DNA from: Erythroxylum novogranatense
Taxonomy: Eukaryota > Streptophyta > Magnoliopsida > Malpighiales > Erythroxylaceae
Length of the DNA stretch: 64,000 nucleotides
NCBI GenBank assembly: GCA_029891385.1
Contig: CM057231.1
Coordinates: 68,154,990 to 68,218,989 of the forward strand
Reading direction: 5' to 3'
The notes under the pieces were generated by a model. That model did not search any database. It saw only the letters and a program-made list of their open reading frames with translations, and was not told the origin of the DNA. Position numbers and translations under genes: made by a program. How positions within the stretch are numbered: position 1 is the first letter of the stretch; each line of letters opens with the position of its first letter. This document shows, in pieces, positions 23,004 to 35,507 of the stretch.

Positions 23004-24372
23004 ATGGTGGAATCACACATGTATATTGTCAAGGAGCTTGATCACTAGACCTCCAAAGATTCAATGGTGAAGACTACCACTATTGGAAGGACCGGATGAG
23101 ATTGTTTATCGAATCTACTCACATTGACCTTTGGGACATCATCGAGCGGACCATACACACCAAGATGATGATAAAATCCAATTTCACGAGAAAGATGGAC
23201 AATGAAAGCGAAAGCAAGATTTCAACTAAACTCCAAGGCGAAATTTTTCTTGAGTTGTGCATTGAGCAGAAGCGAGTATGACAAAGTTCATGGATGCAAC
23301 ACTGCCAAAGAAATGTGGGATACATTATCAATTGCACATGAAGGAACAAATCAAGTCAAGGAGTCCAAGATAAGCATTCTGGTGCATCAGTACGAGTTGT
23401 TCAAAATGAAAGAAGAAGAGACCATTGATCAAATGTTTGGAAGATTTCAAACAATTGTTAATGGGCTAAAAGCTCTTGGAAGAGCGCATAACAGATCAAG
23501 ACCATGTTCAAAAGATTTTGAGGAGTCGCCAAAAGATGGAGACCCAAAGTAATCTAGCAGACAAGAAGCCAAAGACTTAAGCGTACTAAAGCTTGATGAA
23601 TTGCTTGGATCATTGAAGATACATGAAGTAGAGCTTGATGCAGAAGATAAGCCCAAGAAAGAGAAGTCCATAGCGCTCAAAGCAGGTCAAAAGAATCACA
23701 AAATCCAGAAGAAAAAGACAAAGAGGAATACATCAAAGGAATTAAAGATTGAAGAATCAAAGGATGATGATTCCAGCAAGTGATGAAGACAATGAGCTAT
23801 CTTTCATTTCAAGAAAGATAAGAAGAATGTGGAAAAAGAAGTCTAAAGGAAATTCAACATTCAGAAGGAACAGCGACAAAGACGATGGAAAAGTCGAGAA
23901 AGCATCTATTACATGTTATGAATGCAATAAGCCGGGACATTACAAGTCCGAGTGTCCAATGTTGAAAAGACAACCCAAAAAGAGTAGGGATAACAAGAAA
24001 AGCATGATGGCAACGTGGGAGGATCTAGATTCATCAGAATCAGATACAAGCTCAGAAGTGTCAGAACATGCTAACATATGTCTAGTAGCTGAAGAAGAAA
24101 GTGATGAAGAGGTAACTTCTAGCTATAATAATATATAAGATGCATACTCAGAATTGTTAGAGGATTCTCATGCTATTCTGAAACAGTACAAGCTGTTGAA
24201 GAAGAAATATGTAGAAAACCTCAAACATACTCATGAGATAGAGAGTGAGAATATAAGTCCGAGAAAGCAAGTTGTAGAACTGAATAACAACAAAGTTATA
24301 GATAGATCCAAGAGATTAAGCAGATTGAAATCGAGAATCAATAATCTCTCGATTGATCTAGCTAAATTCTGA
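23004..24372 (+). pseudogene. COPB gag
   Basis: Copia nucleocapsid/capsid gene of the UBN2 type. The start at 23004 gives M-V-E-S-H-M-Y and matches COPA's M-A-E-S-H-V-Y. Next come RMRLFIESTHIDLWDIIE, KAKFFLSCALSRSEYDKVHGCNTAKEMWDTLS and FGRFQTIVNGLKALGR. An intact zinc knuckle C-x2-C-x4-H-x4-C lies at 23914-23955 (CYECNKPGHYKSEC). A charged, probably coiled-coil tail follows (LEDSHAILKQYKLLKKKYVE). Frame changes near 23200, 23530 and 24130 break it. Confidence 0.9.
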
Positions 24373-24385
24373 ATAATACAAAAAG

Positions 24386-24793
24386 ATGAATGAAATGCTA
24401 GGAAAATGCAGACATCCGAGTGATAAAACTGGATTAGGGACTAAAAATAAGTCCCAGTATTACGTGAAATCAATTGTTCAAAAAGATAAGAAAAGATATC
24501 AATCAGGTTTTCAAAAAGGTCATCAACGTTTTCATTCTACTTCTTATTATCATTTATTACACCATACTAACCCTAAAGGACCCAAGAGAATCTGGGTACC
24601 TAAAAACAAGATAATATCTCCTACAGAAATCCTTCTTTGGAAGAGCCAGCAAGCACCATTGGTATTTGGACAGTGGATGCTTGCGTCACATGACGGGAAA
24701 AAGGTCTATGTTCCTAGATCTTTAGTACAAGAAAGGAGGTTCGGTAACTTTTGGAGATGACAAGCAGGGCAAGATAATCGGGATTGGTAAGAT
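24386..24793 (+). pseudogene. COPB gag end and protease start, truncated by deletion
   Basis: The frame runs through NEMLGKCRHPSDKTGLG and KGPKRIWVPKNKI to a degraded protease start (LVFGQWMLASHDGKKVYVPRS, where the family has WYLDSGCSRHMTGD). Around 24770 GKIIGIGK is readable; it belongs to the protease. After about 24793 the sequence passes directly to the segment just before reverse transcriptase, so the rest of protease and the whole integrase are deleted. Confidence 0.8.
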
Positions 24794-24794
24794 T

Positions 24795-25850
24795 GTGCCT
24801 TTGACGGAGTACAAAGAAGTATCTTCATCAGAAACACTATATGACGAAAAGAAAGACATTTCGAAGAATTTGGAGTTAAAGAAAGATTGGAGATACAAAA
24901 GTTCTCATCTTAAAGAGTCAATTATTGGAGAAACCTCAGAAGGTGTTCGAACAAGGTCCAAGTTCATAAGAGAAGCCAACGTGGCATTTATATCTGAAGT
25001 AGAACCTAAGAAGATTGATGAAGCTCTAAAAGATGAAGCATGGATACTAGCTATGCAAGAGGAGTTGAATCAATTACAGAGAAATAAAGTCCGTCCTTAG
25101 TTCCTAAACACGAAAAGAAATCCATTATTGGTACTAGATGGGTATTCAAGAATAAACTAGATGAATCAAGAAAAGTAAGTCGAATAAGGCAAGATTAGTA
25201 GCACAAGGCTATAATCGGCAAGAAGGAATAGACTACAATGAGACATATGCTCTAAGAGCAAGACTTGAAGCAATAAGGATACTTTGCTTGCATATGCGGT
25301 TTGCTATGACATAAAGCTTTTCGGATGGATGTAAAAGTGCATTTCGAATGGTTTTATAGATGAAGAAGTCTATGTTAAGCAACCTCCGGTTTGAGGACAT
25401 AAAGTATCCAGATCATGTCTCTGAGACTTCATAAAGCCTTATATGGATGAAACAGCCCCTAGAGCATGGTATGATCGTCGAGTTCATTTCTTATAGAAAA
25501 TGGATTTACTAGAGGTAAAGTAGACAAAACTCTTTTAGGAAGAACTTGAGTAATGATTTCATTATTGTGCAAATTTATGTTGATGATATTATTTTGGTGC
25601 AACTTCAAGAAGGTTATCATGAGTTTTGAAAATCGATGAAAAATGAATTTGAGATGAGCATGATGGGTGAGTTAAAATTCTTTCTTGGATTGCAAGTAAA
25701 GCAAAGCGAGGATAAGATTTTATCCATCAACAAAATATATTAAAAATTGTTGTCTAAGTTTGATATATGCGATGTTAAATATATGTCTACCCCGATGCAT
25801 CCTTCAAACTTGTTGTCAAAAACGAAAGTGGTAAGAAGGTGGATCAAACC
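24795..25850 (+). pseudogene. COPB reverse transcriptase
   Basis: It starts with the linker before RT (TRSKFIREANVAFISEVEPKKIDEALKDEAWILAMQEELNQ in pieces), then [17 protein letters not shown] and GFTRGKVD in shifting frames. The catalytic box YVDD is present at 25576-25587. FFLGLQVKQSEDKI and TPMHPSNLLSK follow. Many one-base losses break the frame (for example near 25100, 25180, 25320 and 25470). Confidence 0.88.
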
Positions 25851-26470
25851 CTATTTAAAGGGATGATTGGTTCTTTGCTTTATCTTACAATAAGTAGACG
25901 ACATTCTATTCAAGTGTATGCTTGTGTGCAAGGTTTCAGTGATCTAGAGAATCTCATTATATTCTTTGTAAAACGAATTTTGAGATATCTTGCAGTACTA
26001 CCGATCTTTGCTTAATGTATGAGAAAGGTAAAATTTCAGGTTGAATGGATATTGCGATGCGGACTATGCGGTGATAGGATCGAAAGGAAGAGCACGAGTG
26101 GTGGTGTCACTTTCTTGGACCAAACACGTGTCATGGTCAAGCAAGAGACAAAGCTCGATTGCATTATCAACTGCCGAAGCTGAATATATGTCTGCCACAA
26201 GTTGTTGTTCACAAATATTGTGGATCAAGTATCAATTAGAGGACTACTCAATACAAGAGGAAGAGATTCCAATATCTTGCGACAACACCAAATACCATCG
26301 ACATCAAAGAATCCAATTCAACATTTAAGGGTAAAGCACATAGAAGTCAGACATCATTTCTTGAGAGATTACGTTCAGAAGAAAGTCGTCAGTCTACAAT
26401 TCATAGAAACGAAATATCAGTGGGCGGATATCTTCACAAAACCACTAAGTGAAGATCGCCTTAAAGAAAT
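25850..26470 (+). pseudogene. COPB RNase H
   Basis: It includes GMIGSLLYLT, then LNGYCDADYA at about 26040, WSSKRQSSIALSTAEAEYMSA, LWIKYQLEDY, IPISCDN, and the end VKHIEVRHHFLRDYVQKK and ADIFTKPLSEDRL. The metal-binding residues in the readable parts look preserved (CDADYA, STAEAEY), but a frame change at about 26300 separates the last section. Confidence 0.9.
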
Positions 26471-26500
26471 CAGACGCAACCTCAATATGGTGATGGTTAC

Positions 26501-26712
26501 GGACCATTCATCTGGTTTTTCATAAAGACAAGACAGAAAGACGGAGGAGTTAACGGACTATTCATCTGGTTTTTCATAAAGACAAGACAGACAGACGGAA
26601 GAGTTGACGGACCATTCATCTGGTTTTTCATAAAGACAAGACAGACAGACGGAGGAGTTAACGGACCATTCATCCGGTTTTTATAAAGACAAGACAAGGA
26701 ACGTGGAGTTAA
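26501..26712 (+). repeat. Four-copy 54-bp tandem repeat between COPB pol and the second ORF
   Basis: The word ggacCattcatctgg recurs at 26501, 26555, 26609 and 26663, exactly 54 bases apart. Units share ttcataaagacaagacag and ggaggagttaac. The unit is 18 codons long, but it lies just past the pol stop and neither strand gives a known protein. Confidence 0.93.
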
Positions 26713-26927
26713 CGGCGTTAGACGGTTTCGAGATATAAAACTTCTTTCACAAGAAAAAGTTTTAGAGGAAAAAATTGTCGGATCATCGAGAAGTACAATA
26801 GTTCTAGAATTTGCTATAAATTCCTAAAAGCGACTTTTGGGATTCCTACCAATTCAGAAATTGCTAGTTCTCTTAAATCTCTCGAAATTTCTTCAAGCAA
26901 GTTCCTACTCAATCGTAATCAGAAGAT

Positions 26928-27135
26928 GAATGTCAAGCCCATTTTGCGAGTTGATCCAGATCGGTGGGAAAATTGGTAAATTTCAAGAACTAAGAAAAGA
27001 ACAGATGGATATAGATAGGAGATAATAGCGGCAGTTGGAGAAACTTCTTTCAAGTGCGAGATGAAGTCTATCTCCAAGAAGTTTATGAGTTCTGGAAGAA
27101 TACTAAGTCAGTAGACGATACAATCGTGTCGTATG
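26928..27135 (+). pseudogene. COPB second ORF, first part
   Basis: A possible start ATG at 26928 gives M-N-V-K-P-I-L. The frame is broken by a TAA soon after. It is followed by sequence reading RDEVYLQEVYEFWKNTKSVDDT, which runs into the COPC insertion at 27136 and resumes at 36746. Confidence 0.5.
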
Positions 27136-27587
27136 TGTAGGAAAATTCCGGGAGGAACATCACATGTTCCAGCAACGGAAAACAAAAATTTTGTTCCCGG
27201 GACCTTCCCGAAAACCCAAGATCCCGGTGTCGGTATGAAAACTCAAACCTGAATAGCCAATAGAGACTATCTCTAAAGGTATCCACGCAGAGATCGAAAA
27301 ACCTAACCGGATCAAACACTTTTGACCGGAATAGCTAGAACGAATAAAGCCTGCTAGAGCCTACCTACATCCCGTGGAGAGCTTGAATCAACGTTGAAGG
27401 AGGATGAAAATCTTGGAGGAGAAGATGAAGAATCGATGATGAAGATGAGAACTTTGGTTTTTCTCAAAAACCTTGCTTCAAATCTTTCAATCCACGATTA
27501 CCACTCTTCTAACTCACCTTTTCTATCTCTTTTTGCATTTTTCAAGACATAATAAATGCTTATGGTGAGTCATCCATCCACCTAACC

Positions 27588-27630
<43 letters not shown>

Positions 27631-28946
27631 GCAAAATGGATGACTTCTCCTCCTTCCTCCACGTTTTGCATATATATATATATATATATATATTAATTCT
27701 TTAATTATATATATATATATAATAATAATAATGCTGAAGTGGTCCAGTCATACTGGGGTCGGTCCTACAGCCTCACGGGCCCGTGCATCAAAAATCACCG
27801 GAGACCTGTCTCAGCAATATCAATGTCGCGATCTCATCGGGACATATCTCGATCTCATCGGGATCCATTTAATCCTAATGCTCTCCATAATTGGAACTCA
27901 GTCCAATTACTATTTTACAGATTCTCTGAGTCACTCTTATGCGTGTGACCCTTTAGGTTCCCGGTTATGTTGGCCACTTAGATTAACAATTAATCTGAGC
28001 AAGTCATGAGCGGTATCTAGCAACACATCATGACCCCCAATTGACCGGAAAGTAATCGGTTTGATGAATTCATCATGAACCAGATTATGAACCCTTCCAT
28101 AGACAATTACTGTGCAATTCGTCCTTTCATCATCCTATACCCCACTTGATTATGAGTATGACTAATATGTCAACTCTTACTAGACTAAGTCTAGCCCAAG
28201 TGAAATAAGTTCCTGTCTAAGGACTCATTACTTTATATGTCCATGAAGACACTCTTCATGACATAATCATGCTCTGGCCAGAGACTTAAAGTAATGATCC
28301 TGACAAGAGGTTGGTATCTCTTCATTCTCTCACGTAAGTGATGAATCTTTATTGGCTACTCAATTACCTTGAATACCTCAAATCGTACCCAAGCACCATC
28401 CTATGAGTAACCTCGGAAGGCCACAAGGAATGGAGTCAAAATGCGGATCAAGATTCAAGATATCCTCGAGTACCTCAAGTCTAAGGATACTTGCACCATT
28501 GCTATGATGAGATTATCACCGACATGAAATCCATGTGATGATCTCATGGCGAATCATCCAATGAACTTACTACCACTAGTAAGCATCCATATGTCAACTC
28601 TAAATATCTCATATTTACAGTTTCGAGATCCACCGCTGATCCAATCAAGGAGTATGACATATGTTAATGCGTGGGATTAATGATGTCCATCTCATTAATC
28701 CTATGACTAGGAAAATTTGAATCTTGACATAATTGCATGATAGGAATCTCGTGATTATGATCACATCATAATTTCCTTCATGCTATGTCATATATCATGG
28801 ACTTCATTAATTTGATTAAAGATCAATATCAATTTATAAAGAACATCAAATAAATGAAATATGCCTTTCTTTATTTATTCATAAAGTCATGCATATTTGT
28901 GAACAAAAAGCGCTAAAGGGATTGCCTTTAGGGCACTACTCTAACA
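27136..28946 (-). repeat. COPC 3' LTR (1811 bp)
   Basis: It matches 34906-36740 throughout, with many small differences at CG, CAG and CTG words. TA microsatellites lie at about 27590-27626 and 27670-27722. The element's polypurine tract, gtcggtgggagat on the minus strand, is at 28947-28959. Confidence 0.93.
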
Positions 28947-28959
28947 ATCTCCCACCGAC

Positions 28960-29513
28960 CTAAAGCCAATCGCCTTGGTATCTAATACCATAAGCGAGTA
29001 CATGAGAATCAAAATTCTTACGTGACAATGGCTTCGTCAGCGGATCGACAATGTTACGCTCTGGGAATCCTCTCGATCGCGACATCACCTCTAACAATGA
29101 TCTCGAATCGATGATATCTGCGAGTAACGTGTTTAGATCGTTGGTGAGACCTCGGTTCTTTTGCTCGAGCAATAGCCCCATTGTTGTCACAATACAACCG
29201 TATGGGTCCATCACATTAGGAACCACACCAAGTTCGAAATGAACTTCGATCCAAATTCCTTCTTTGCTTCGATGCAAAGAATGTACTCTGCCTCGGTCGT
29301 CGAATCGCGATGCGTCTCTTGTTTGGAACTCTTCCAACTGACCGCTCCGTCGTTTAGTGTGAAAACATAACCTGACTGGGATCTGAAGTCATCCTTGTCA
29401 GATTGAAAACTGGCATCCGTGTGCCCGCTCACTTGGAGATTTCCATCTCCATATATCAAGAAAACATCCTTAGTCCTTCGCAAGTACTTGAGGATATTCT
29501 TGATACTACCCAA
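28960..29513 (-). pseudogene. COPC RNase H
   Basis: It reads SGHTDASFQSDKDD (the family TDAS/CDAD box), SGYVFTLNDGAVSWKSSKQ and DSTTEAEYI, then shifts frame into the end section DIIDSRSLLEVMSRS..NIVDPLTKPLS. The frameshift lies at about 29230-29330. Confidence 0.88.
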
Positions 29514-30501
29514 AGACCCTCACCAGATCCGATTGGTATCTGCTCGTGACACTCAGAGCATACGATACATCGGGCCTCGTACATAACATAGCATCAATGA
29601 TCGATCCTACTGCAGATGCATACGGGATCTGATCCATGCGAATCCTCTCATCTTGTGTCTTAGGACACATAGATTTCGAGAGTGTTATCCCATGAGTAAT
29701 GGGAAGAAACCCTCTCTTGGATTGCTCCATGCTAAACCTCTTTAGCATCTTGTCTATGTACGATGATTGTGAAAGACCAAGCAACCTCTTTGATCTATCT
29801 CTATAGATCTTTATCCCAAGGATATAAGTTGCTTCACCAAGGTCCTTCATGGCAAATTGTTTGGACAACCAAATCTTGACTGATTGTAGCATCGAGACAT
29901 CGTTTCCTAGTAATAATATGTCATCCACATATAGCACAAGGAATACGATTGCAGTCCCATTAACCTTCTTATACACACAGTATTCATCCGGATTTTGTGA
30001 GAAACCAAACTCTTTGATTGACTCATCAAAACGGATGTTCCAACTCCTGGATGCTTGCTTCAATCCATAAATGGATTTCTGAAGCTTGCATACCTTTTCG
30101 TCATCGATGGAAGTGAAGCCCTCTGGTTGTGTCATGTACACATCCTCGGCCAGATTTCCATTAAGGAAAGTTGTCTTCACATCCATTTGCCACATCTCAT
30201 AATCATAATGAGCGGCAATGGCTAGGAGTATCCGAATGGATTTAAGCATTGCTACGGGGCTGAAGGTCTCGTCATAGTCAACTCCTTGTCTTTAACGAAA
30301 TCCTTTGGCCACAAGCCTTGCTTTGTAGGTAATCACATTACCATCCATGTCGGTTTTCTTCTTGAAAACCCATTTGCACCCTATAGGTTTTATCCCTTCA
30401 GGTGCATCAACCAAAGTCCATACTTGGTTTATGTACATGGAATCCATTTCGCTTTCATGGCACAAAGCCATTTTTCGACTCAACTTTTCGAACCTCTTCA
30501 T
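29506..30501 (-). pseudogene. COPC reverse transcriptase
   Basis: A copia RT. GCKWVFKKKTDMDGNV and YKARLVAKGFR (30300-30400) are followed by a frame change, then WQMDVKTTFLNGNLAEDVYMTQPEGF, KLQKSIYGLKQASRSWN and the catalytic YVDD at 29930-29941. TYILGIKIYRDRSKRLLGLSQ and SAVGSIIDAMLCTRPDVSYA follow. This is among the best preserved pol segments in the window: 247 codons open from 30249 to 29506. Confidence 0.93.
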
Positions 30502-30559
30502 AGGTAGTGGCTCATCATCTTCTATGAGTAATCGTCATTCTGCTCACTTACGAAATCCA

Positions 30560-32030
30560 TATCTCTCGGAACAAAGGCGCATCCTACTTGACCTCTGAGC
30601 CGTGTGTCACGTAAGGTTGAATTACTTCATCCGAATGAGTGATCTCGAGTTCAGCAGTTGATCTCATGCTTGTTTGAGCGTCTTGAACTTCTTCAAGTTC
30701 GACTTTGCTCCCATCGCCTTCTTGCCAAGAAACTCTTTCTCTAAAAGACAGCATGCTTGAAACAAACACCTTTTGTTCCTCAAGAAGGTAGAATTGATAT
30801 CCCATGGTCTCTTTAGGATATCCTACAAACAAACACTTGTCGACTTTGCTTCAAGCTTATCGGTGAATCCGCTTCACGTGGCGTGACAACCCCATACTTT
30901 CGGATGAGAAAGATAAGGTATTCTTCTAGTCCACATCTCATATGGAGTAACATCAAGCTGTCTTAGAGGAACTCGCTTAACAAGTAAGCAATGTCTCTAG
31001 CGATACCCCAAAAACGATTTTGGTAACTTTATAAACCCATCATTGATCGTACCACGTCCAACAAGGTTCGATTTCTCCTTTCAGCCACACCATTGTCTTT
31101 GCGGCGTGTAAGGAGGAGTCCATCGAGATAATATCCCATTATCTACGAGATAATCCGAAACTGCTGGTCTAAGTATTCTCCACCACGATCGATCGTAATG
31201 CCTTGATACTTTTACCAAGCTGGTTTTCTACTTCATTTCTGAATTGTTTGAACTTTTCAAACGCTTCAGATTTGTATCTCATCAGATACAAGTACCCATA
31301 TCGAGAATAATCATCGATAAAGGTAATGAAGTAATGACAACCACTTCTGGCATGGATGGACATCGGACCGCATACATCTGAATGTATTAGGTCTAATATT
31401 CCAATCGCTCGTTCACCCTTTCCCTTGAAGGGTAACTTAGTCATCTTGCCTAATAAACAAGATTCGCATGTGTCATATGATTCATAATCAAATGACCCTA
31501 AACTGCCACTCTTATGGAGTTTAGCGATGCGTGTCTCATTTATATGGCCAAGCCGACAATGCCATAAGTAAGTTGACTTTAGATTATCTCTTTTATACCG
31601 TTTGGTGTCATTGACATTTAAAATTGGATTAGATATATCTAATATGTAAATACCATTGCACAATGTACCAGTTCCATAAAGCATTCCATTAGAATTGATA
31701 GAACAACCATTGCTATTAAAATTCATATGGAATCCAAATTTATTTAGACAAGAAATGCATAATATATTCTTTGTCAAAAGCGGTACAAAATAACAATCAT
31801 CCAATTCCAAAGACAAGCCCGGTGAGGGAGATACAAAACATAGGTTCCTACGGCTAATGCAAAGAACTCTTGCTCCATTTCCAACACGTGGTCTACTTCT
31901 CCCTTCATGAGTTGCCCTCATCGTCCCCGAGGCCTGCATATCATTACATATGTGAGCCACAACCAGATCAAATACCCAAATGTTGTGATCGAATAAGATT
32001 AACTTCAATGACATACAAACTCAAGTAGTC
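30560..32030 (-). pseudogene. COPC protease and integrase
   Basis: The protease is degraded: IWVFDLVVAHICNDMQ where the family has W-x-x-D-S/T-G-x-x-H-I-C. Then comes DCYFVPLLTKNILCISCL. The integrase HHCC zinc domain is well kept (LWHCRLGHINETRI, then CESCLLGKMTKLPF), and the core begins LDLIHSDVCGPMSIHA and FITFIDDYSRYGYLYL. After 31169 the DRGGEY region is frameshifted, and the remainder (to about 30584, VGYPKETMGYQFY) is in pieces. Confidence 0.9.
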
Positions 32031-32039
32031 GAGGCATCC

Positions 32040-32829
32040 GATGCCTTCTTACCTTCAATGACTCAAGATAGACTTTGCAATTCGCGCCCAATGGCCATCT
32101 TTACCGCAATGGAAGAAAGTTCCTTTCGGCGCTTCTTTGGTCTTCTTCTTGATGGCGCTTCCTTTGGTTTCTTTGCCTTCTTCTTCTTTGGGTTCTTTTC
32201 TTCTTGAAATCAAGAAGAAGAAGCTACTACCAAAGACTTGCTTACTATCACTCTTGATAGTCCGCTGTCGAAAGAAGCAGATTGATCACTCGGTATTGTA
32301 GTGGATATTTGGTTCATCCGATAGTTTAACACTGAATGCATAATCGTCGGACAATCCAACCGTAATTAAGTCTATACTTAACTCATGATCCATTGCAAAA
32401 CCTAAGACGGCCAATCTCTCAATATAGCCATTCATCTTCGTATGACGCTTGCCTGTATGTCCCTGAGCCATCTTTGTGGTGAAGAGAAGCCTTAAGGTCT
32501 CGAACCTTTCGGACCGGGCTTGCTCGTCAAACGACTCCCTAAGATGAAATACTATAGTGTGAGCATCCATGGACTCATCTTTTCCTGCAGACTCTAGTGA
32601 CATCGAGGCAAGCATGATGCAAGTAGCCATGTCATCGCCTTTAGATGCTTACTATATGCCTTCGATCATCATCGAAGCATCGACGATAGAGTGCATCTCG
32701 AAGCGGAAAATCTAGGATATATCCTGACCTTCAGATCGAGAACTATTCTCGATTCCTTAACGATCGAAAATTCGGTCCAGTTAACTTGTTGGAATCTATA
32801 AGCGAGCGAAGATTCACACTTGATGACAT
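32040..32829 (-). pseudogene. COPC gag
   Basis: The start at about 32829 gives M-S-S-S-V-N-L-R-S-L-I-D-S-N-K-L-T-G-P-N-F. The middle frame (32630-32286) reads MATCIMLASMSLESAG and FDEQARSERFETLRLLF, a UBN2-type gag. A lysine-rich stretch and a knuckle-like FHCGKDGHWAR follow at 32070-32115, with the last Cys lost to a frame change. Confidence 0.88.
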
Positions 32830-34892
32830 ATTCAAACAACCTACACGGATAGAGAGGAAGAATGTTAGAATAGTAATATCTGCATAATCATAAGGACTTG
32901 AATGATATGCAAAAAGAGCTCCCACTAGTTTCATAGAATCCATAACCCTCATTACGAATCCAAAGAAACAAAGTGACATAATATCCTAGTGGGTTGATAT
33001 CCGATATTGCTAAGAATGACCTTGGGTTTACCCAACAAGCCACAACTTAGGTCAATCGGTAGGTATCGAACATACCAATTGCATCATCGATAACCGACAT
33101 TGAGAATGACCTTGGGTTTACCCAACAAGCCACCTTATGTCTCGGGAGGTATCAGATATACCAATTACATCTTAGACACAACTATCGATCAGTGCTATCA
33201 ACTTGTTGATGTATGCACTTACATTGGGTATCAACTCTTTGATGCGCATACATCCGATGTATGCTATCCAATTTCACCTCTGTCCACGTTGACCTTGAGT
33301 TTACTCAACAAACCAACGCTTCCAGTGAAAACCAACCCATTAATCAGAAAATCATATTTTCATGGTTCAACATATCCAGTATAGAGTGAGCTTGGGTTTA
33401 CCCAACAACCCATCCCTATAAGAACTCTGGTTCTTACCATATTAATGGAAGGCGTTAGTTTTCATATACCGAGGAGGATTTAGAAACTCTAGACTCCAAG
33501 TCAAGGATCATAGTCACTAGACTATATGGCATGATTTAGGTTTCATCAATCAAATTGAATCAATCCTTATAATCATCCATCATCCAACCTGAGCATATCA
33601 CAAGTCGACTTTCATCGAATGCAAGTCACCTTATGCTTCTGCCCACACACAAGTCGATTTGTATGAAACAAGTCGCCTTATGGCACCTGCCCATGTACAA
33701 GTCGCCTTGTAATGTGCTACAAGTCGACTTATACTAAAACCTTGAACAAGTCGACTTATTCCATACACAAGTCGCCTTATCCAAGGAAATTTGCTAAAAT
33801 CTCTAATCGGCTAATTCCTCAATCCATACAATTCCAATTCACAATACCATAATACCTAGGGTAATATCTGTAAATTGATGTATCAATGAACAATTCATTG
33901 ATCCATGAATGCCTTATATGGTCAAACCATACATGAAAAGCTTAAAATGAGTCAAAACTCATAAATATCCAAACAATTTAAGAACACCCAAATTCCCACC
34001 CTAAGCATCTCTAGCTAGTCTATACTTTCTCAAAATTACTTCGGCACAAGCCACAAAATTTATGACGGCCAAAACAAACAAGATAATGATATATACTAAC
34101 GAGACACTAATGTGACCTTTTAGACATCCGAAAATTCTTGGAAAAGCAAATTTAAGCAATTCAATTTGGCAATCATACTACATCAAGATAACACATTTTT
34201 AATCACATTAAAAATGGTGCAAGGCATTGGAACTGAAAAAGCACACTCAATCAAGCCAAGCAAAACAGTCCCAACAATTTTCACCAAAACTGTCCAGTTC
34301 TTTACATTGCTCGAAATGATCAATGAAACAATTTCAATAAATTCTGAGAAAATTACATAGGTTATTAAATGTTCTGAAAATGCTACCTGAATTTTTTCAG
34401 GATTTTAGACCATCAAAAACTCAGTCAACCAAAATAACAAAACCGATTCAAAATCTGTGTTCATCAGCACAGCAATTCCCAACAGTGTAGAATAAATTCG
34501 TGAATAAATATCCAATAACCTTGAAATCCAATTTCCATGCTCACAGACATTCACCAACATCTTAGAGACATGTAGGTGAAGGAAAATCCAGAAAACGATT
34601 TTTCTAGAATTTATTCTCGATTTTATACTACTTCCTATCCACAGAGTGTTTCACAAAACAGCATCTGGAACCTTAGGGAATTAATTAGCAAAACTATATC
34701 AAATCAAATCGATAAATTTTGAAAATTCATAGACATATTCTATAACATGTTATGAACAATCCTGGGCAGAAAAATTTCGAAAACCCTATCTCTATAGCAA
34801 TTCGAAATCTGAACAGAATGCATGCTACAACATCACAAGCAATTAAGGTTTATGATCTAGCTTCAGTTAAAGCTTCATACACGACACCAGAC
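32830..34892 (-). other. COPC 5' leader with two repeat clusters
   Basis: About 2.06 kb between primer site and gag, unusually long and with no reading frame I recognise. Four copies of a ccttgggtttacccaacaa word (TTGGGT-tt-ACCCAA, palindromic arms) lie near 33021, 33110, 33292 and 33389. Eight copies of a caagtcgNctt word lie at 33600-33780, three being the perfect palindrome AAGTCGACTT (33602, 33721, 33748). Confidence 0.75.
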
Positions 34893-34904
34893 GCTCTGAT
34901 ACCA
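34893..34904 (-). other. COPC primer binding site
   Basis: The minus strand reads TGGTATCAGAGC one base from the 5' LTR, complementary to the 3' end of initiator-Met tRNA. Confidence 0.9.
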
Positions 34905-34905
34905 C

Positions 34906-35425
34906 TGTAGGAAAATCCCGGGAGGAACATCACATGTTTCAGCAGCGGAAAACAAAAATTTTGTTCCCGGGACCTTCCCGAAAACCCAGGATCCCGGTGT
35001 CGGTATGAAAACTCAAACCTGAATAGCCAATAGAGACTATCTCTAAAGGTATCTACGCAGAGATCAGAAAACCTAACCGGATCAAACACTTTTGACCCGG
35101 GAATAGCTAGAACAGAATAAAGCCTGCTAGAGCCTACCTCTGTCCTGTGGAGAGCTTGAATCAACGTTGAAGGAGGATGAAAATCTTGGAGGAGAAGATG
35201 AAGAATCGATGATGAAGATGAGAACTTTGGTTTTTCTCAAAAACCTTGCTTCAAATCTTTCAATCCACGATTACCACTCTTCTAACTCACCTTTTCTATC
35301 TCTTTTTGCATTTTTCAAGACATAATAAATGCTTATGGTGAGTCCTCCATCCACCTAACCCTTTATATATATATATATATATATAAAAGGCAAAATGGAT
35401 GACTTCTCCTCCTTCCTCCACGTTT

Positions 35426-35507
<82 letters not shown>

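Noticed and set aside
26497..26697. Minus-strand repetitive frame with FMKNQMNGP units
   Set aside because: It is only the translation of the 54-bp tandem repeat; the unit length is a multiple of three, so the frame stays open by chance.
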